Assembly: GCF_000308835.1 (NCBI RefSeq)
Contig: NZ_BAGN01000069.1
Location: forward strand, 1-64,000
DNA: 64,000 nucleotides
Source of the DNA: Nocardia vinacea NBRC 16497
GTDB taxonomy: Bacteria; Actinomycetota; Actinomycetes; Mycobacteriales; Mycobacteriaceae
Direction: 5' to 3'
Made by a program: the position numbers and the translations under genes. Below are positions 10,603 to 19,810 of the stretch, in pieces (within the stretch, counting starts at the first letter, position 1; every line of letters starts with the position of its first letter). A model generated the notes under the pieces. The model was not told the origin of the DNA. It ran no database searches and was given only the letters and a program-made list of their open reading frames with translations.

Positions 10603-10989
10603 ATGGGCAGCAACCACTTCCGGCGAGGCGCGCGCACGACGTCGTTCGATCGACTAGCCTCGGTGTTTGTGCCCGCCTATGTGTCGTCGCCCGAGTTGAC
10701 GTTCGGGTTCATGTTCGCGCTGGAAGATCCGGAGCGAATCGCCGAGGTCGTGCGCACGCTCATCCTCCGCAAGACGGTGTCGGTGTTTCGGCTCGCGCGC
10801 CTGTCCGACGACGACGGACCGCCCGAACGCTATGTCGTGAACTGGGCGGTGATTCCGCAGATCTCGATCACCACCAGCGCCCCCGATCCGGACGAGCTGG
10901 AGGCCGGGCAGATCATGCTGGTGAACGCCTTTCTCGGTGAGGAGGGTGAGGTCAGTCTGTACTCGGCCCAGGGGCAGGCGCCGGGCTGA
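10603..10989 (+). CDS. hypothetical protein, 128 aa
   Basis: Not recognised. The frame has actinobacterial third-position GC bias and a plausible alpha/beta pattern (FMFALEDPERIAEVVRTLILRKTVSVFRL, then VNWAVIPQISIT). No signal peptide or membrane segment. ATG 10603 has no clear ribosome binding site; GTG 10669 is an alternative that removes the basic N-terminus. Downstream, 167 bp separate it from a DUF4389 gene. Confidence 0.5.
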   Translation: MGSNHFRRGARTTSFDRLASVFVPAYVSSPELTFGFMFALEDPERIAEVVRTLILRKTVSVFRLARLSDDDGPPERYVVNWAVIPQISITTSAPDPDELEAGQIMLVNAFLGEEGEVSLYSAQGQAPG

Positions 10990-11156
10990 GGCCTGCGGCA
11001 GGGCCGTTGCGGCACTGCGCGATTCGCCACGACGGCGGCCACCTTTTCGTTGGCGTGTCGGTATCGGAACGTGGTCTGACCGGAAGGCCGATACGGGACA
11101 ATCGGGACATTCCACTCGTTGTCGAGGCATCGAAGCACCTGGAAGGAGCATCGATC

Positions 11157-11831
11157 ATGGAGCCCGAGAACACCGTCGCCGTCGCTACCGCGGCCAATCC
11201 GGTTCGTGTCCGAGGAGATCTCGATCCCGCGCTATCGCGCTGGATGTGGCTGGTCAAATGGATCCTGGCCATTCCACACGCCATTATTCTGGTATTCCTG
11301 TACATCGCGTACGTGATCGTCTCGGTGGTCGCGTTCTTCGCGATTCTGATCACCGGTAACTATCCGCGCGCACTGTTCGACTTCAATGTCGGCGTCATGC
11401 GCTGGGGGTGGCGGGTCGGCTTCTACGCCTACTCGGTGCTCGGCACCGATAGGTATCCGCCGTTCAGTCTGCAGTCGGATCCGGATTATCCGGCGGATCT
11501 GGAAATCGACTATCCCGAGCAGCTGAGTCGTGGCCTGGTGCTGGTGAAATGGTGGCTGCTGGCCATTCCGCACTACCTGATCGTCGGTGCGATATTCAGT
11601 GCGGGTATGGGCGGCAAGTACGGCTGGGGCGGATTCACGCTGGCCAATGTGCTGGTGCTGGTCGCAGTGGTGGCACTGCTGTTCACGGCGGTATACCCCA
11701 AGGCGGTGTTCGATTTCCTGCTCGGCCTGCACCGGTGGTCCATCCGGGTGGGCGCCTACGCCTCGCTGATGCGTGACGAATACCCGCCGTTCCGACTCGA
11801 CCAGGGCGCTCGCGAACCCGAAAACAACTGA
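11157..11831 (+). CDS. DUF4389 membrane protein
   Basis: 224 residues with a duplicated unit: two copies of W-LVKW-LAIPH followed by hydrophobic helices, then FDF..G..RW..R.G.YA and a YPPF motif. This matches the DUF4389 family as remembered. About four membrane segments. GGAAGGAG precedes ATG 11157 at good distance, which decides this start over longer open sequence upstream. Function unknown; the internal repeat suggests a pseudo-symmetric membrane domain. Confidence 0.8.
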   Translation: MEPENTVAVATAANPVRVRGDLDPALSRWMWLVKWILAIPHAIILVFLYIAYVIVSVVAFFAILITGNYPRALFDFNVGVMRWGWRVGFYAYSVLGTDRYPPFSLQSDPDYPADLEIDYPEQLSRGLVLVKWWLLAIPHYLIVGAIFSAGMGGKYGWGGFTLANVLVLVAVVALLFTAVYPKAVFDFLLGLHRWSIRVGAYASLMRDEYPPFRLDQGAREPENN

Positions 11832-11867
11832 ATATCAACCGAATCGGGAGCCGGACAGCGGCGGCGG

Positions 11868-12857
11868 TCACCAGGCGGATTCATATATCCGCCGGACCAC
11901 GTCCTCGATGTCCGGCTCCTCTATGGACAGGTCGCGCACCTCGGCTCGATCGGAGACGGCGGCGAGAACCTGTGCGGCGGTGGTCGATTCGGCATCGAAG
12001 GCCAATCGCTGGCGCATGCCCCCGCCCTCGCTGTTCACCAGTTCGGCGTTCGGCAGATCGTCGAGATCGCGGGTCGGTTCGGCCAGATCGACGACCAGTA
12101 CCCGCCGCGCACCCACCCGCACCGCCAGGCCGGTCAGTGAACCGTCGTACACCAGACTGCCGCGGTCGACGACGAGCACCCGGTCACAGAGCCGTTCTAT
12201 ATCCCCCATATCGTGCGTAGTGAGCAACAGCGTGGTGCCGCGCTCGGTGCGTTCGGCGCGCAGGAACTCACGTAGTCGCTGTTTCGACAGCACGTCGAGG
12301 CCGATGGTCGGTTCGTCGAGGATGACCAATTCGGGGGAGTGCAGCAGCGCCGCGGCGACCTCGGCCCGCATGCGCTGGCCGAGCGAGAGCTGGCGCACCG
12401 GAGTGTCGAGTGTCTCGGCCATCTCCAGTTGTTCGACCAACTCGTAGGTACGTTTTTGCGCGACATCGGATTCCAACCGATGGATCGCGGCTAGAATCGA
12501 AAATGATTCGCGCAGCGGCAGATCCCACCACAACTGGGAGCGCTGTCCGAACACCACCCCGATCCGGGCGGCGAGTTCGCGCCGCTGCCGCACTGGATCC
12601 AGGCCGCAGGTGCGCACGGTGCCCGAGGTGGGAACCAGGATGCCGGTCAGCATTTTGATCGTGGTCGACTTGCCCGCCCCGTTCGCACCGATATAACCCA
12701 CCGCCGAACCGCGTTCGATGCGAAACGTCATCCGGTCCACCGCGGTGAGCGTTTCGCGGCTGCGTCGCCAGCGCTGCCCGTTTCTCCGATACAGAATGAA
12801 TTGCCTTGTCAGGTTCTCGATCTCGATGATCGAGTTCGATAACTCGCTGTCCGCCAC
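11868..12857 (-). CDS. ABC-2 exporter ATP-binding protein
   Basis: 329 residues. Walker A GANGAGKST (near residue 60), signature LSLGQRMRAE, Walker B LVILDEPT and the H-loop TTHD are intact. The C-terminal extension after about residue 240 is seen in ATPases paired with DUF990/ABC2_membrane_6 permeases. GTG 12857 lies 2 nt after the stop of the upstream permease, so I place the start there; the frame stays open further upstream only because it overlaps that permease. Last gene of a three-gene operon. Substrate unknown. Confidence 0.88.
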   Translation of the reverse strand: MADSELSNSIIEIENLTRQFILYRRNGQRWRRSRETLTAVDRMTFRIERGSAVGYIGANGAGKSTTIKMLTGILVPTSGTVRTCGLDPVRQRRELAARIGVVFGQRSQLWWDLPLRESFSILAAIHRLESDVAQKRTYELVEQLEMAETLDTPVRQLSLGQRMRAEVAAALLHSPELVILDEPTIGLDVLSKQRLREFLRAERTERGTTLLLTTHDMGDIERLCDRVLVVDRGSLVYDGSLTGLAVRVGARRVLVVDLAEPTRDLDDLPNAELVNSEGGGMRQRLAFDAESTTAAQVLAAVSDRAEVRDLSIEEPDIEDVVRRIYESAW

Positions 12858-12859
12858 GC

Positions 12860-13693
12860 TTATCCGCCGCCTCCCTGATAGTGCCGAGTGCCTAGTCGCC
12901 ACAAACCCAACGCGAGCAGCCACACCCACAGCGCCGCCAACGGTGCGCACCAGGCCAGCCAGGACGGCAGCAGCGGTGGGCCGGGTAGGTGCAGGAGTGC
13001 GATGGTCGGTAGATACGCCGTGAAGGCGACCGGGATGGCGAAGCCGAATACCAGTTTCAGCGATGTCGGAAATACCGAAGCCGGTTGCATGGCGGCGAAG
13101 GAGCCGCCGTAGGTGAAGCTGTTGGTCAGTTCCGCACCGTCGATCAGGTAGAACTGCGCGCCGGCGGCGCAGACGAACAGGCCGCCGAACAGGGCGATGC
13201 CGCTGAGCAGGGTTGTCACCAGCAGTGCGAGAGTTTGCGGACCCCAATCGAGATCGTTGCGAACGAGGCCGAGTCCGAGCACGATGATCGCCACCGAGGC
13301 GCGTGCGAATCGGCGCAGCGAGATGTCGCTGGTGATGAGCTGCAACAGGAGTGGCTGGGGTCGTAGATGATAGGCGTCGAGCACTCCGAGCCGGATGAGT
13401 GTCGGCAGTGAATCCAGGTGCCCGAACAGGACTTGGGCCAGTGCGAATCCGGAATTGCTCAGGCCGAACAGCAGGAGCGCGCCGTCCAGATCGAGCCCGC
13501 CGAGCATCCGGACATTGTGGTAGATGACCCACACCTCGGCGAATTCGACGATGCCGATCAGGAACGCGCTGAATACTTCACTGGCGAAGGATAATCGGTA
13601 TGCGCGCTGGGCTCGCATCCGCGATCGCAGCACCGCCGCGTAGGGGGTGAACCAGGTACCGGCCGGTGCGGGCGTATACGGGGGCTCAGCCAC
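12860..13693 (-). CDS. ABC-2 type permease (DUF990-like), subunit 2
   Basis: 277 residues with about six hydrophobic segments, resembling the ABC2_membrane_6 group. Start GTG 13693 overlaps the end of the upstream permease by 8 bp, giving coupled translation; its stop is 2 nt before the ATPase start. The two permeases differ in sequence and probably form a heterodimer with the ATPase below. Confidence 0.8.
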   Translation of the reverse strand: MAEPPYTPAPAGTWFTPYAAVLRSRMRAQRAYRLSFASEVFSAFLIGIVEFAEVWVIYHNVRMLGGLDLDGALLLFGLSNSGFALAQVLFGHLDSLPTLIRLGVLDAYHLRPQPLLLQLITSDISLRRFARASVAIIVLGLGLVRNDLDWGPQTLALLVTTLLSGIALFGGLFVCAAGAQFYLIDGAELTNSFTYGGSFAAMQPASVFPTSLKLVFGFAIPVAFTAYLPTIALLHLPGPPLLPSWLAWCAPLAALWVWLLALGLWRLGTRHYQGGGG

Positions 13694-14540
13694 CCTGCAC
13701 CTCCAGCCTGCGGCGCCCGGCCGCCAGCAGTGCCCGGCCCACCGCTCCGACCGCGAGCACCCAGAACACTTGTGCGGCAACGACCGTCACGGCATCCTCC
13801 CCCACGACCCGCCCCGACAGGATGTCGATCGGAGACTGCAGGATCGACGGGAACGGGGTGGCATGCGCGATGGTGCGCAGCCATGCCGGGAACATGTGGA
13901 CCGGCACGAACAGCCCGGCCAGAAACGTGCCGCAAATCTGGTATAGCACTCGGAGCCCGCGGGTTTCCACTACCCAGAATCCGATCAATCCGACGGCGAA
14001 AAGGCATAGGAATGACAACGAGACGGCCATGACCACGCTGACCAGCCCGAGTACGTAGGGGCCTGGTGTGCCGGGCATGACGAGCCCGAAGGTGAACACG
14101 CCGACCAGTACGCTCGGCACGCTGCGCGGCAGGATCGTGCACGACGCGCGGCCGAGATCGATGGCGAGATAACTGAATTGGACATCGACCGGACGCAAGA
14201 AGTCGATCGCGATATCGCCGTTCTTGACCCGGTCCACCAATTCCAGTGGTGGTCCCATGAATTGGGTCGCGCCGAGCAGGGCCTGGGACAGCCAGACGTA
14301 GGCGCCGATCGATCCCGCGTCGTAACCGCTGAAGCCGCCGGACGCGCGCACCGCGGCCACCATCACCGCCGCGCGCACGAATCCGAAGACGCAGTTGGTG
14401 AACAGGCCGGCGAACATCGCTAGTTTGTACTGGGATTGGCGCCGGAAACCGGCTCGGACGAGGTAGAGGTACAGCCGCGCGGTCCGAAGTGCGTGCAGTG
14501 CGGCGAGCTGCGATCTGTTGCCCTCCACTCTGCCGCGCAC
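13686..14540 (-). CDS. ABC-2 type permease, subunit 1
   Basis: 284 residues, about six membrane segments, with the VDRVKNGDIAIDFLRPVD loop typical of this permease class. First gene of the operon; start GTG 14540, with GTG 14528 as a shorter option. Divergent from ectB across 151 bp. Together with the next two genes it forms a complete exporter. Confidence 0.8.
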   Translation of the reverse strand: MRGRVEGNRSQLAALHALRTARLYLYLVRAGFRRQSQYKLAMFAGLFTNCVFGFVRAAVMVAAVRASGGFSGYDAGSIGAYVWLSQALLGATQFMGPPLELVDRVKNGDIAIDFLRPVDVQFSYLAIDLGRASCTILPRSVPSVLVGVFTFGLVMPGTPGPYVLGLVSVVMAVSLSFLCLFAVGLIGFWVVETRGLRVLYQICGTFLAGLFVPVHMFPAWLRTIAHATPFPSILQSPIDILSGRVVGEDAVTVVAAQVFWVLAVGAVGRALLAAGRRRLEVQGG

Positions 14541-14691
14541 AAACGGTTAACTCTACGGTGCGTCGGGGGACGCGCGGTAGGTAAGCGCGCGATTTTTGGA
14601 AAAGTGCGACAAACCCGCTGCACCAATGTTAGAAACACAGTCACTTCAGATTTGCCCCGTGGGCGCTCGCGCACGACAGGAAGGATCGTCG

Positions 14692-15984
14692 ATGACTGTC
14701 GCCGCTAGCGACTGCTCGCAGGTCGCTCGAAATAACACCGCATTGACCGTTTTCGAGACGCTCGAGTCGAATGTGCGCGGGTACTGCCGGGCCTGGCCGA
14801 CCGTCTTCGATACCGGCAGCGGGGCCTGGCTGCGCGATGAGAACGGCAAGGACTACCTGGACTTCTTCGCGGGCGCGGGCGCACTCAACTACGGCCACAA
14901 CAATCCGGTGCTGAAGCGGGCACTGTTGGACTACATCGTCGGCGACGGGATCATGCACAGCCTCGACATGTCGACCATCGCCAAGCGACGGCTGCTGGAG
15001 GCCCTGCGCGACACGATCTTCGAGCCCCGTGGTCTGGACTACAAGGTGCAATTTCCCGGTCCGACCGGCGCGAATGCCGTCGAGGCCGCGTTGAAGCTGG
15101 CGCGCAAGGTCACCGGACGCCAGACCGTTCTCAACTTCACCAATGCCTTCCATGGGATGTCGCTCGGCGCGTTATCGGTGACCGGCAATGCCGCCAAACG
15201 CGCGGCCGCCGGTGTGCCACTGCCGCATACGATGCCCATGCCCTACGACGGCTTCCTCGACGCGGCCGACGACCTGCGCTGGATGCGGCGGGCCCTGGAC
15301 GACTCGTCCTCTGGTTTGGATAAGCCCGCCGCGGTGATCGTGGAGACCGTGCAGGGCGAGGGCGGGGTGAATGTCGCACGCTCGCAATGGCTGCGGCAGC
15401 TGGCCGAATTGTGCGAAGCGCGCGGAATTCTGCTGATCGTCGACGATGTGCAGATGGGTTGCGGACGGACCGGTGGGTTTTTCTCATTCGAGTTCGCGGG
15501 CATCACTCCCGACATCGTGACGCTGTCGAAATCCATCGGCGGGTACGGGTTGCCCATGGCGCTGGTGCTTTTCAAGCCCGAACTCGATCAGTGGGCGCCC
15601 GGTGAGCACAACGGCACCTTTCGCGGCAACAATGCGGCATTCGTTACCGCGCGGGTTGCGCTCGAGCACTACTGGTCCGATAGCGCGCTGGAGATTTCGA
15701 CGGTGGCCAAAGGGGAGCGCACGGCACGCGCGCTCGCCGAAATCGCGGCGGCATTCCCCGGTGTCTCGACGCGCGGGCGCGGGCTGGTGCACGGCATCGC
15801 GTTCGAGGAAGCGTCGCGCGCAGGCAAGGTGTGCCAACTCGCCTTCGAGCGCGGGCTGCTCGTGGAGACCTCTGGTTCGGCCGACGAGGTGGTAAAGCTG
15901 ATGCCGCCGTTGACAATCAGCGAGGAAGAATTGGATCGCGGGTTGTCGCTGCTCGCGGGTGCGGTGGAGGAGATCTGCGAATAG
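14692..15984 (+). CDS. ectB: diaminobutyrate--2-oxoglutarate aminotransferase (EctB-type)
   Basis: 430-residue class III PLP aminotransferase that makes L-2,4-diaminobutyrate from aspartate semialdehyde. Strongly EctB-like blocks: MPYDGFLDAADDLRWM, SSGLDKPAAVIVETVQGEGG, DDVQMGCGRTGGFFSFE. The PLP lysine is in TLSKSIGGYGLP. ATG 14692 follows AGGAAGGA. No ectA, ectC or ectD flanks it: upstream is a divergent ABC exporter, downstream a convergent lipoprotein gene. It may serve a remote ectoine cluster or supply diaminobutyrate for another product. A G/C hairpin with a following T-run (about 14570-14598) lies in its leader. Confidence 0.88.
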   Translation: MTVAASDCSQVARNNTALTVFETLESNVRGYCRAWPTVFDTGSGAWLRDENGKDYLDFFAGAGALNYGHNNPVLKRALLDYIVGDGIMHSLDMSTIAKRRLLEALRDTIFEPRGLDYKVQFPGPTGANAVEAALKLARKVTGRQTVLNFTNAFHGMSLGALSVTGNAAKRAAAGVPLPHTMPMPYDGFLDAADDLRWMRRALDDSSSGLDKPAAVIVETVQGEGGVNVARSQWLRQLAELCEARGILLIVDDVQMGCGRTGGFFSFEFAGITPDIVTLSKSIGGYGLPMALVLFKPELDQWAPGEHNGTFRGNNAAFVTARVALEHYWSDSALEISTVAKGERTARALAEIAAAFPGVSTRGRGLVHGIAFEEASRAGKVCQLAFERGLLVETSGSADEVVKLMPPLTISEEELDRGLSLLAGAVEEICE

Positions 15985-16644
15985 TCACTTGCTGCCGATA
16001 TTGATCACCGGGTGCGCGCTCGGATCCAGCCATCGCATAACGGCCTCGAGGTCGGCAGCGGGGATCGATACGCACCCAGCGGTCGGACGTCCGGTCTCGA
16101 CATGGAGGAAGAAGGCCGAGCCCGCGCCCGCGACGACGGGCTGACGGTTGTAGTCGATCACCACGGCGTGTTCGTACGCCGGACCTGCCTGGCCCAGGTT
16201 CTCGCTGGCTTGCTCATCGAATTCGCAAGTGCCGCTGGCACATTGCGCGTAGTGGTTGTAACTCGGTGAGCCCGTATCGGAGACCCACCAGTCCTGTGCG
16301 CCGACCTGGCGATAGGGGAGTCGGGTCCCGTCGTTCGGCGCGATCCCGAACGCCTCGCTCAGCGTCCACACACCGGCGGGAGTATGCGCGGAGTCCTCGC
16401 TGGCTCGGCCGATGCCGTCGCGCCCGACATAGGCCCGCAGCGGACCGATAGCGGCGCGCCAGCCACCTGAAATGCGCTGCCACGCAGTCAGTGTCGCATT
16501 GGTATCGGCGGCGTGCTCGGCGACGACGGTGAGAACTTGGTCCGCGTCTCCGTGGTACGGCAGGGGCAGATCGGACCTGGGTGTGCTGGTGCACGCGGCG
16601 ACGCCGGCCAGCAGCACGATGAGCAGCGTTATGCGTTTCGACAA
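15985..16644 (-). CDS. L,D-transpeptidase-like (YkuD) lipoprotein, TTG start
   Basis: 219 residues. From TTG 16644 the protein opens with a perfect lipoprotein signal: SKRITLLIVLLAGVAAC, so Cys18 would be lipidated. GGGAGG sits 6 nt before the TTG, which decides this start; the frame is open upstream but without a start or signal. The C-terminal half carries HVETGRPTAGCVSIP, the YkuD pattern H..G...[ST].GC with the catalytic Cys. Such enzymes crosslink or edit peptidoglycan outside the membrane. The glycine spacing around the active site is not classical, so peptidoglycan activity is inferred. Confidence 0.75.
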   Translation of the reverse strand: MSKRITLLIVLLAGVAACTSTPRSDLPLPYHGDADQVLTVVAEHAADTNATLTAWQRISGGWRAAIGPLRAYVGRDGIGRASEDSAHTPAGVWTLSEAFGIAPNDGTRLPYRQVGAQDWWVSDTGSPSYNHYAQCASGTCEFDEQASENLGQAGPAYEHAVVIDYNRQPVVAGAGSAFFLHVETGRPTAGCVSIPAADLEAVMRWLDPSAHPVINIGSK

Positions 16645-16762
16645 ATGAAACCTCCCGACGGGCGTCGACCCTAACGCAGATTCCGTCCTTGCCACCGCAG
16701 GCGGATTCGAGTGTCCGCGCGCGGGTACGCGATGAGCATTCCCGCGACATACAGGAGGTCGG

Positions 16763-17137
16763 ATGATGACCGAAGGCAAGGTCGGAAGTCTGCGCACGGT
16801 CGTGCTGGATTGCCCGGATCCGCCCAAGCTGGCCGAGTTCTATGCCCGGCTGCTCGGTGCCGAACTGACCGATGCGCCGGATGACACCTGGGTCGTCATC
16901 GAAGAACCCGGCGGCAGGCGCTTGGCGTTCCAATACGCGCCGCAGTATCGACCACCGCGTTTCCCGGATCCGGAAGCGTCCCAGCAGGTGCATTTCGATG
17001 TGCTGGTGGACCAGATCGAAGCGGCCGAGCCGAAAGCCGTCGCGCTCGGCGCGCGATTGGTGCAGGCCGACGAGGACAAGCAGTTCCGTGTCTATGCCGA
17101 CCCCGTCGGACACACCTTCTGTCTCATTTGGCTGTAG
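16763..17137 (+). CDS. VOC (glyoxalase/bleomycin-resistance fold) family protein
   Basis: 124 residues, one full VOC unit of two beta-alpha-beta modules (VVLDCPDPPKLAEFYARLLG at the start, YADPVGHTFCLIW at the end). AGGAGG lies 4 nt before ATG 16763 and 7 nt before ATG 16766; the second may be the true start. Metal-ligand positions are incomplete, so activity cannot be assigned. Divergent from the lipoprotein gene. Confidence 0.8.
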   Translation: MMTEGKVGSLRTVVLDCPDPPKLAEFYARLLGAELTDAPDDTWVVIEEPGGRRLAFQYAPQYRPPRFPDPEASQQVHFDVLVDQIEAAEPKAVALGARLVQADEDKQFRVYADPVGHTFCLIWL

Positions 17138-17288
17138 CGGCTGTCTGCGCGTTGGACCTGCGGGTTTTTCGTTTGTCTACGCAGCGCACGGGTATGACGC
17201 AGGTGACTGCCACAAACCGGCAGTCATGGAAATCAGTCGCACGAAGCGGGCGCCCGTTCGGACGCCTGATTCGGGAGAGGCAGTCACC

Positions 17289-17768
17289 ATGGCCGCGCAT
17301 CACGCGCAAACCTCAGCCGCGCATTGGACGCCGCTGCGCATCGCGGCGGCGGCGGTCGGCGCGGTGTTCCTGGTGGTCGGCGTGCTCGGCTTCATACCGG
17401 GCATCACCACGAATTACGACAGCATGGAATGGGCCGGACACAGCTCCGACGCCCAACTCCTCGGGGTGTTCAACGTCTCGATCCTGCACAACATCGTCCA
17501 CCTGCTGTTCGGCGTAGTCGGCTTGCTGGCATCGCGCACAGCGCTCGCATCCCGGGCCTTCCTGCTCGGCGGCGGCATCATCTACCTGGTGCTGTGGTTG
17601 TACGGGCTGGTCATCGACCAGCACAGCGATGCGAACTTCGTCCCGGTGAACACCGCCGACAACTGGCTGCACTTCGCCCTCGGCGTCGGCATGGTCGCCG
17701 TCGGGGCGGCGCTCGGGTGGTCGGGCAGCCGGGGCGTAACCGGGTCCCCGCGTCCGTCGATTCAGTAG
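17289..17768 (+). CDS. DUF4383 membrane protein
   Basis: 159 residues with four hydrophobic segments; NILHNIVHLLFGVVGL-type helix and DNWLHFALGVGMVAVG helix mark DUF4383. GGGAGAGG precedes ATG 17289 at suitable distance. Function unknown; genes of this family are often near stress or envelope genes in actinobacteria. Confidence 0.8.
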   Translation: MAAHHAQTSAAHWTPLRIAAAAVGAVFLVVGVLGFIPGITTNYDSMEWAGHSSDAQLLGVFNVSILHNIVHLLFGVVGLLASRTALASRAFLLGGGIIYLVLWLYGLVIDQHSDANFVPVNTADNWLHFALGVGMVAVGAALGWSGSRGVTGSPRPSIQ

Positions 17769-17917
17769 GTAGGAGCCGATGAAGCCCGCTCGGATGTGTG
17801 CCGTGCGGGGCTTGTCCATGTTCCGGGTTTCCGCCGCTGCGTCAACTGGCGGCTCGGAGGAATGCCCGGGGTAGGAGTCGCGGTTGCTCGCGGGCTCCGT
17901 CGTAGGAGGTGATGGAG

Positions 17918-18526
17918 GTGTCGGAGTTGCCGACCTGGCCGGTACGGATCTGGCGGATGCAGCCCTGGAATCCCAGTCCGCTGATGCGGGTCTCCGATCG
18001 TGCGGAGGGGTTCGTCCGTATCCTGGCCGTCCTGGTGCTGCTGATCACCGTGCCGATCGCGGCGGCGGCCGGTACCGCGGCCTATAGCTCGGCATCCGAG
18101 CGGATCCATACCGAAAACGCGACGAAAGTCGTTGTGACAGGGACGATTGTCGGCACCCCCGCCCGGGTCGCCGCCCCGATAGCGGATCGCAACGGAACGG
18201 TGCGCGATCAGTTCGAGGCGCAGGTGTCCTGGACGCACGCCGGCAAGTCCGGTACCGCGACCGTCGGTGTTCCCGACGGCGCGGAACCCGGCCGGCCCGT
18301 CCCCGTCTGGCTGGGACCGGACGGAACATCGACCACCCCTCCCGAACGGTCCAGTGCCGCCGCCGTGCACGGCATCGGTGTCGGTATCGCCGTTCTGCTC
18401 GAAATCTGGTGCGGCGCAGCAGCAGTCGTCTGGTCCACCGCCTGGGCCCTGAACCATCGCCGCCACCTCCGCTTGGACCGGGAATGGCGGCAATTCAGCC
18501 ATCCCACCGGTCAGGACAGCCTGTGA
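17918..18526 (+). CDS. Rv1733c-like transmembrane protein
   Basis: About 202 residues. One membrane helix follows MRVSDRAEGFVRILAVLVLL and a second lies near residues 140-165, with a periplasmic loop between; this is the layout of Rv1733c, a dormancy-regulon membrane antigen of M. tuberculosis, and the first helix region (PIAAAAGTA) agrees from memory. AGGAGG at 17904-17909 is 8 nt before GTG 17918, so I choose that start; ATG 17912 is only 2 nt from it. Function of the family is unknown. Confidence 0.7.
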   Translation: MSELPTWPVRIWRMQPWNPSPLMRVSDRAEGFVRILAVLVLLITVPIAAAAGTAAYSSASERIHTENATKVVVTGTIVGTPARVAAPIADRNGTVRDQFEAQVSWTHAGKSGTATVGVPDGAEPGRPVPVWLGPDGTSTTPPERSSAAAVHGIGVGIAVLLEIWCGAAAVVWSTAWALNHRRHLRLDREWRQFSHPTGQDSL

Positions 18527-18553
18527 TGCGCTCGGCGGAACCGGGCTGCGGAC

Positions 18554-18559
18554 TACGAT
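18554..18559 (+). promoter_or_regulatory. -10 hexamer of the 18567 gene (leaderless)
   Basis: TACGAT exactly 7 nt before GTG 18567, with no ribosome binding site. Confidence 0.4.
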
Positions 18560-18566
18560 CCCTCGC

Positions 18567-18962
18567 GTGAGCGCACCGATACTTCGAGCATTCGATGCGA
18601 GCGGACGGACCCTGACCGATCCGACCGACACCCAGGTGCACGACCTGTTCGCGGACCTGAACGCACGCTGGCCGTTCGCGATCGTGGAAAGGCTGGATCG
18701 CGAGCCGTCGGAGCAATTCTATTTCCAGATCCACCTTGATTACGTCGGTGACCAGGACCCGGACCTCGACGAAGAGGTCGATGTCGATTACGACGTCGAG
18801 TTCCGGGACGGTGGTCCGGACAAGCACTACCGTGCCAGGATTACCGGTCTGTACGGCTTCGCCGGAATGGATCTCGTGAACAAGGTGTATTGCGCATGGC
18901 GGGCCGAAGATCCCGGGCTGGCGGATCTGCTGTCCTGGGAATTGCTGGAACTCGACGGCTGA
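18567..18962 (+). CDS. hypothetical protein, 131 aa
   Basis: Not recognised. Acidic protein with a very Asp/Glu-rich middle (GDQDPDLDEEVDVDYDVE) and C-terminus LLSWELLELDG. No signal peptide or membrane helix. GTG start supported by a leaderless -10 (TACGAT, 7 nt upstream). Third-position GC is high, so it is likely real. It ends 26 bp from a convergent lipoprotein gene. Confidence 0.6.
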   Translation: MSAPILRAFDASGRTLTDPTDTQVHDLFADLNARWPFAIVERLDREPSEQFYFQIHLDYVGDQDPDLDEEVDVDYDVEFRDGGPDKHYRARITGLYGFAGMDLVNKVYCAWRAEDPGLADLLSWELLELDG

Positions 18963-18988
18963 GATACTCGAACGGTTCTAGCGTTCGA

Positions 18989-19582
18989 TCACTTGCTCAG
19001 AGCTTTGCCGCCGTTCGGGGCCACCGCGAACCACGTTCCGCCGACACCCTGCCCGAGCAGATCACCCGGCTTGGTGTCTTTCGAGAAATAGTACACGGGC
19101 CAACCACCGATGGTGATTTGGCATGTGCCGTCGGCACGTTCGATGAATCCGACACGTTGGGGGTCGACGCCCGCGGCGTAAAGGGCTTGATCGCGGGTCA
19201 CGGTCAGCGGCGGCCAGGTGACGGCGCACTGCCCGGCGCAGTTGGATACCGACGGATTCGCCGTATCCTTGTCGAACCGGTACAGCGATCGGCCGGTTCC
19301 GTCCGAAACATACTGTCCGACAGCAGGATTGCTGGTCACCCGGAGTTGCACCGCATTGGCGGTTCCGGCTGGGGCTGTGCCGTCGTAGATCTTGAGCCAG
19401 CCTTGCGTTTTCGCTACCACGGGCGCCTGGCCTGCGACGGGCACCGCGGCCGCGGCAGTGGACGTTTGTGCCACCGCTTGGGCGGCTTTCTCGTCGCCAC
19501 AGGCGCTGAGCAGACCCGCGAGCACGACAGCGGCGGCCGCTACCGGCACGGTGGCACGCTGAAAACGTTTGGCTGAACTCAT
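18989..19582 (-). CDS. secreted lipoprotein with COG4315-type repeats
   Basis: 197 residues from ATG 19582. The N-terminus has a basic region, a hydrophobic stretch and a lipobox LLSAC, so Cys28 is the lipidation site. Two copies of the 'secreted repeat of unknown function' follow: one around LYRFDKDTANPSVSNCAGQCAVTWPP, another around VYYFSKDTKPGDLLGQGV. The Cys pair in the first copy is conserved in the family. Outer face of the membrane; role unknown. A Thr/Ala-rich linker follows the lipobox. Confidence 0.8.
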   Translation of the reverse strand: MSSAKRFQRATVPVAAAAVVLAGLLSACGDEKAAQAVAQTSTAAAAVPVAGQAPVVAKTQGWLKIYDGTAPAGTANAVQLRVTSNPAVGQYVSDGTGRSLYRFDKDTANPSVSNCAGQCAVTWPPLTVTRDQALYAAGVDPQRVGFIERADGTCQITIGGWPVYYFSKDTKPGDLLGQGVGGTWFAVAPNGGKALSK

Positions 19583-19810
19583 CTTTCGAACCCTTCGTCG
19601 CAATTCGGCAAGGTGCACACCGCATCTCGTCCCCCGTACCACGAGCGACCACGACCATTTGGTTCACCGGATGCGCCATCGTCGCGGTGTTTGCTATCTC
19701 ACAGTCGCGTTCTGAAACGAGTCGTGTACCGATACCCGGCTCTTGGGCAGGGACAGTTGGTCCCGGTTACGCCGATGAGCCGTCCGGATCCACACTTACC
19801 TCGGCCTGGC

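Noticed and set aside
11868..16644. Ectoine or secondary-metabolite cluster around ectB
   Set aside because: Neighbours are a generic exporter and a lipoprotein; no synthase, ligase or ectA/C genes are present.
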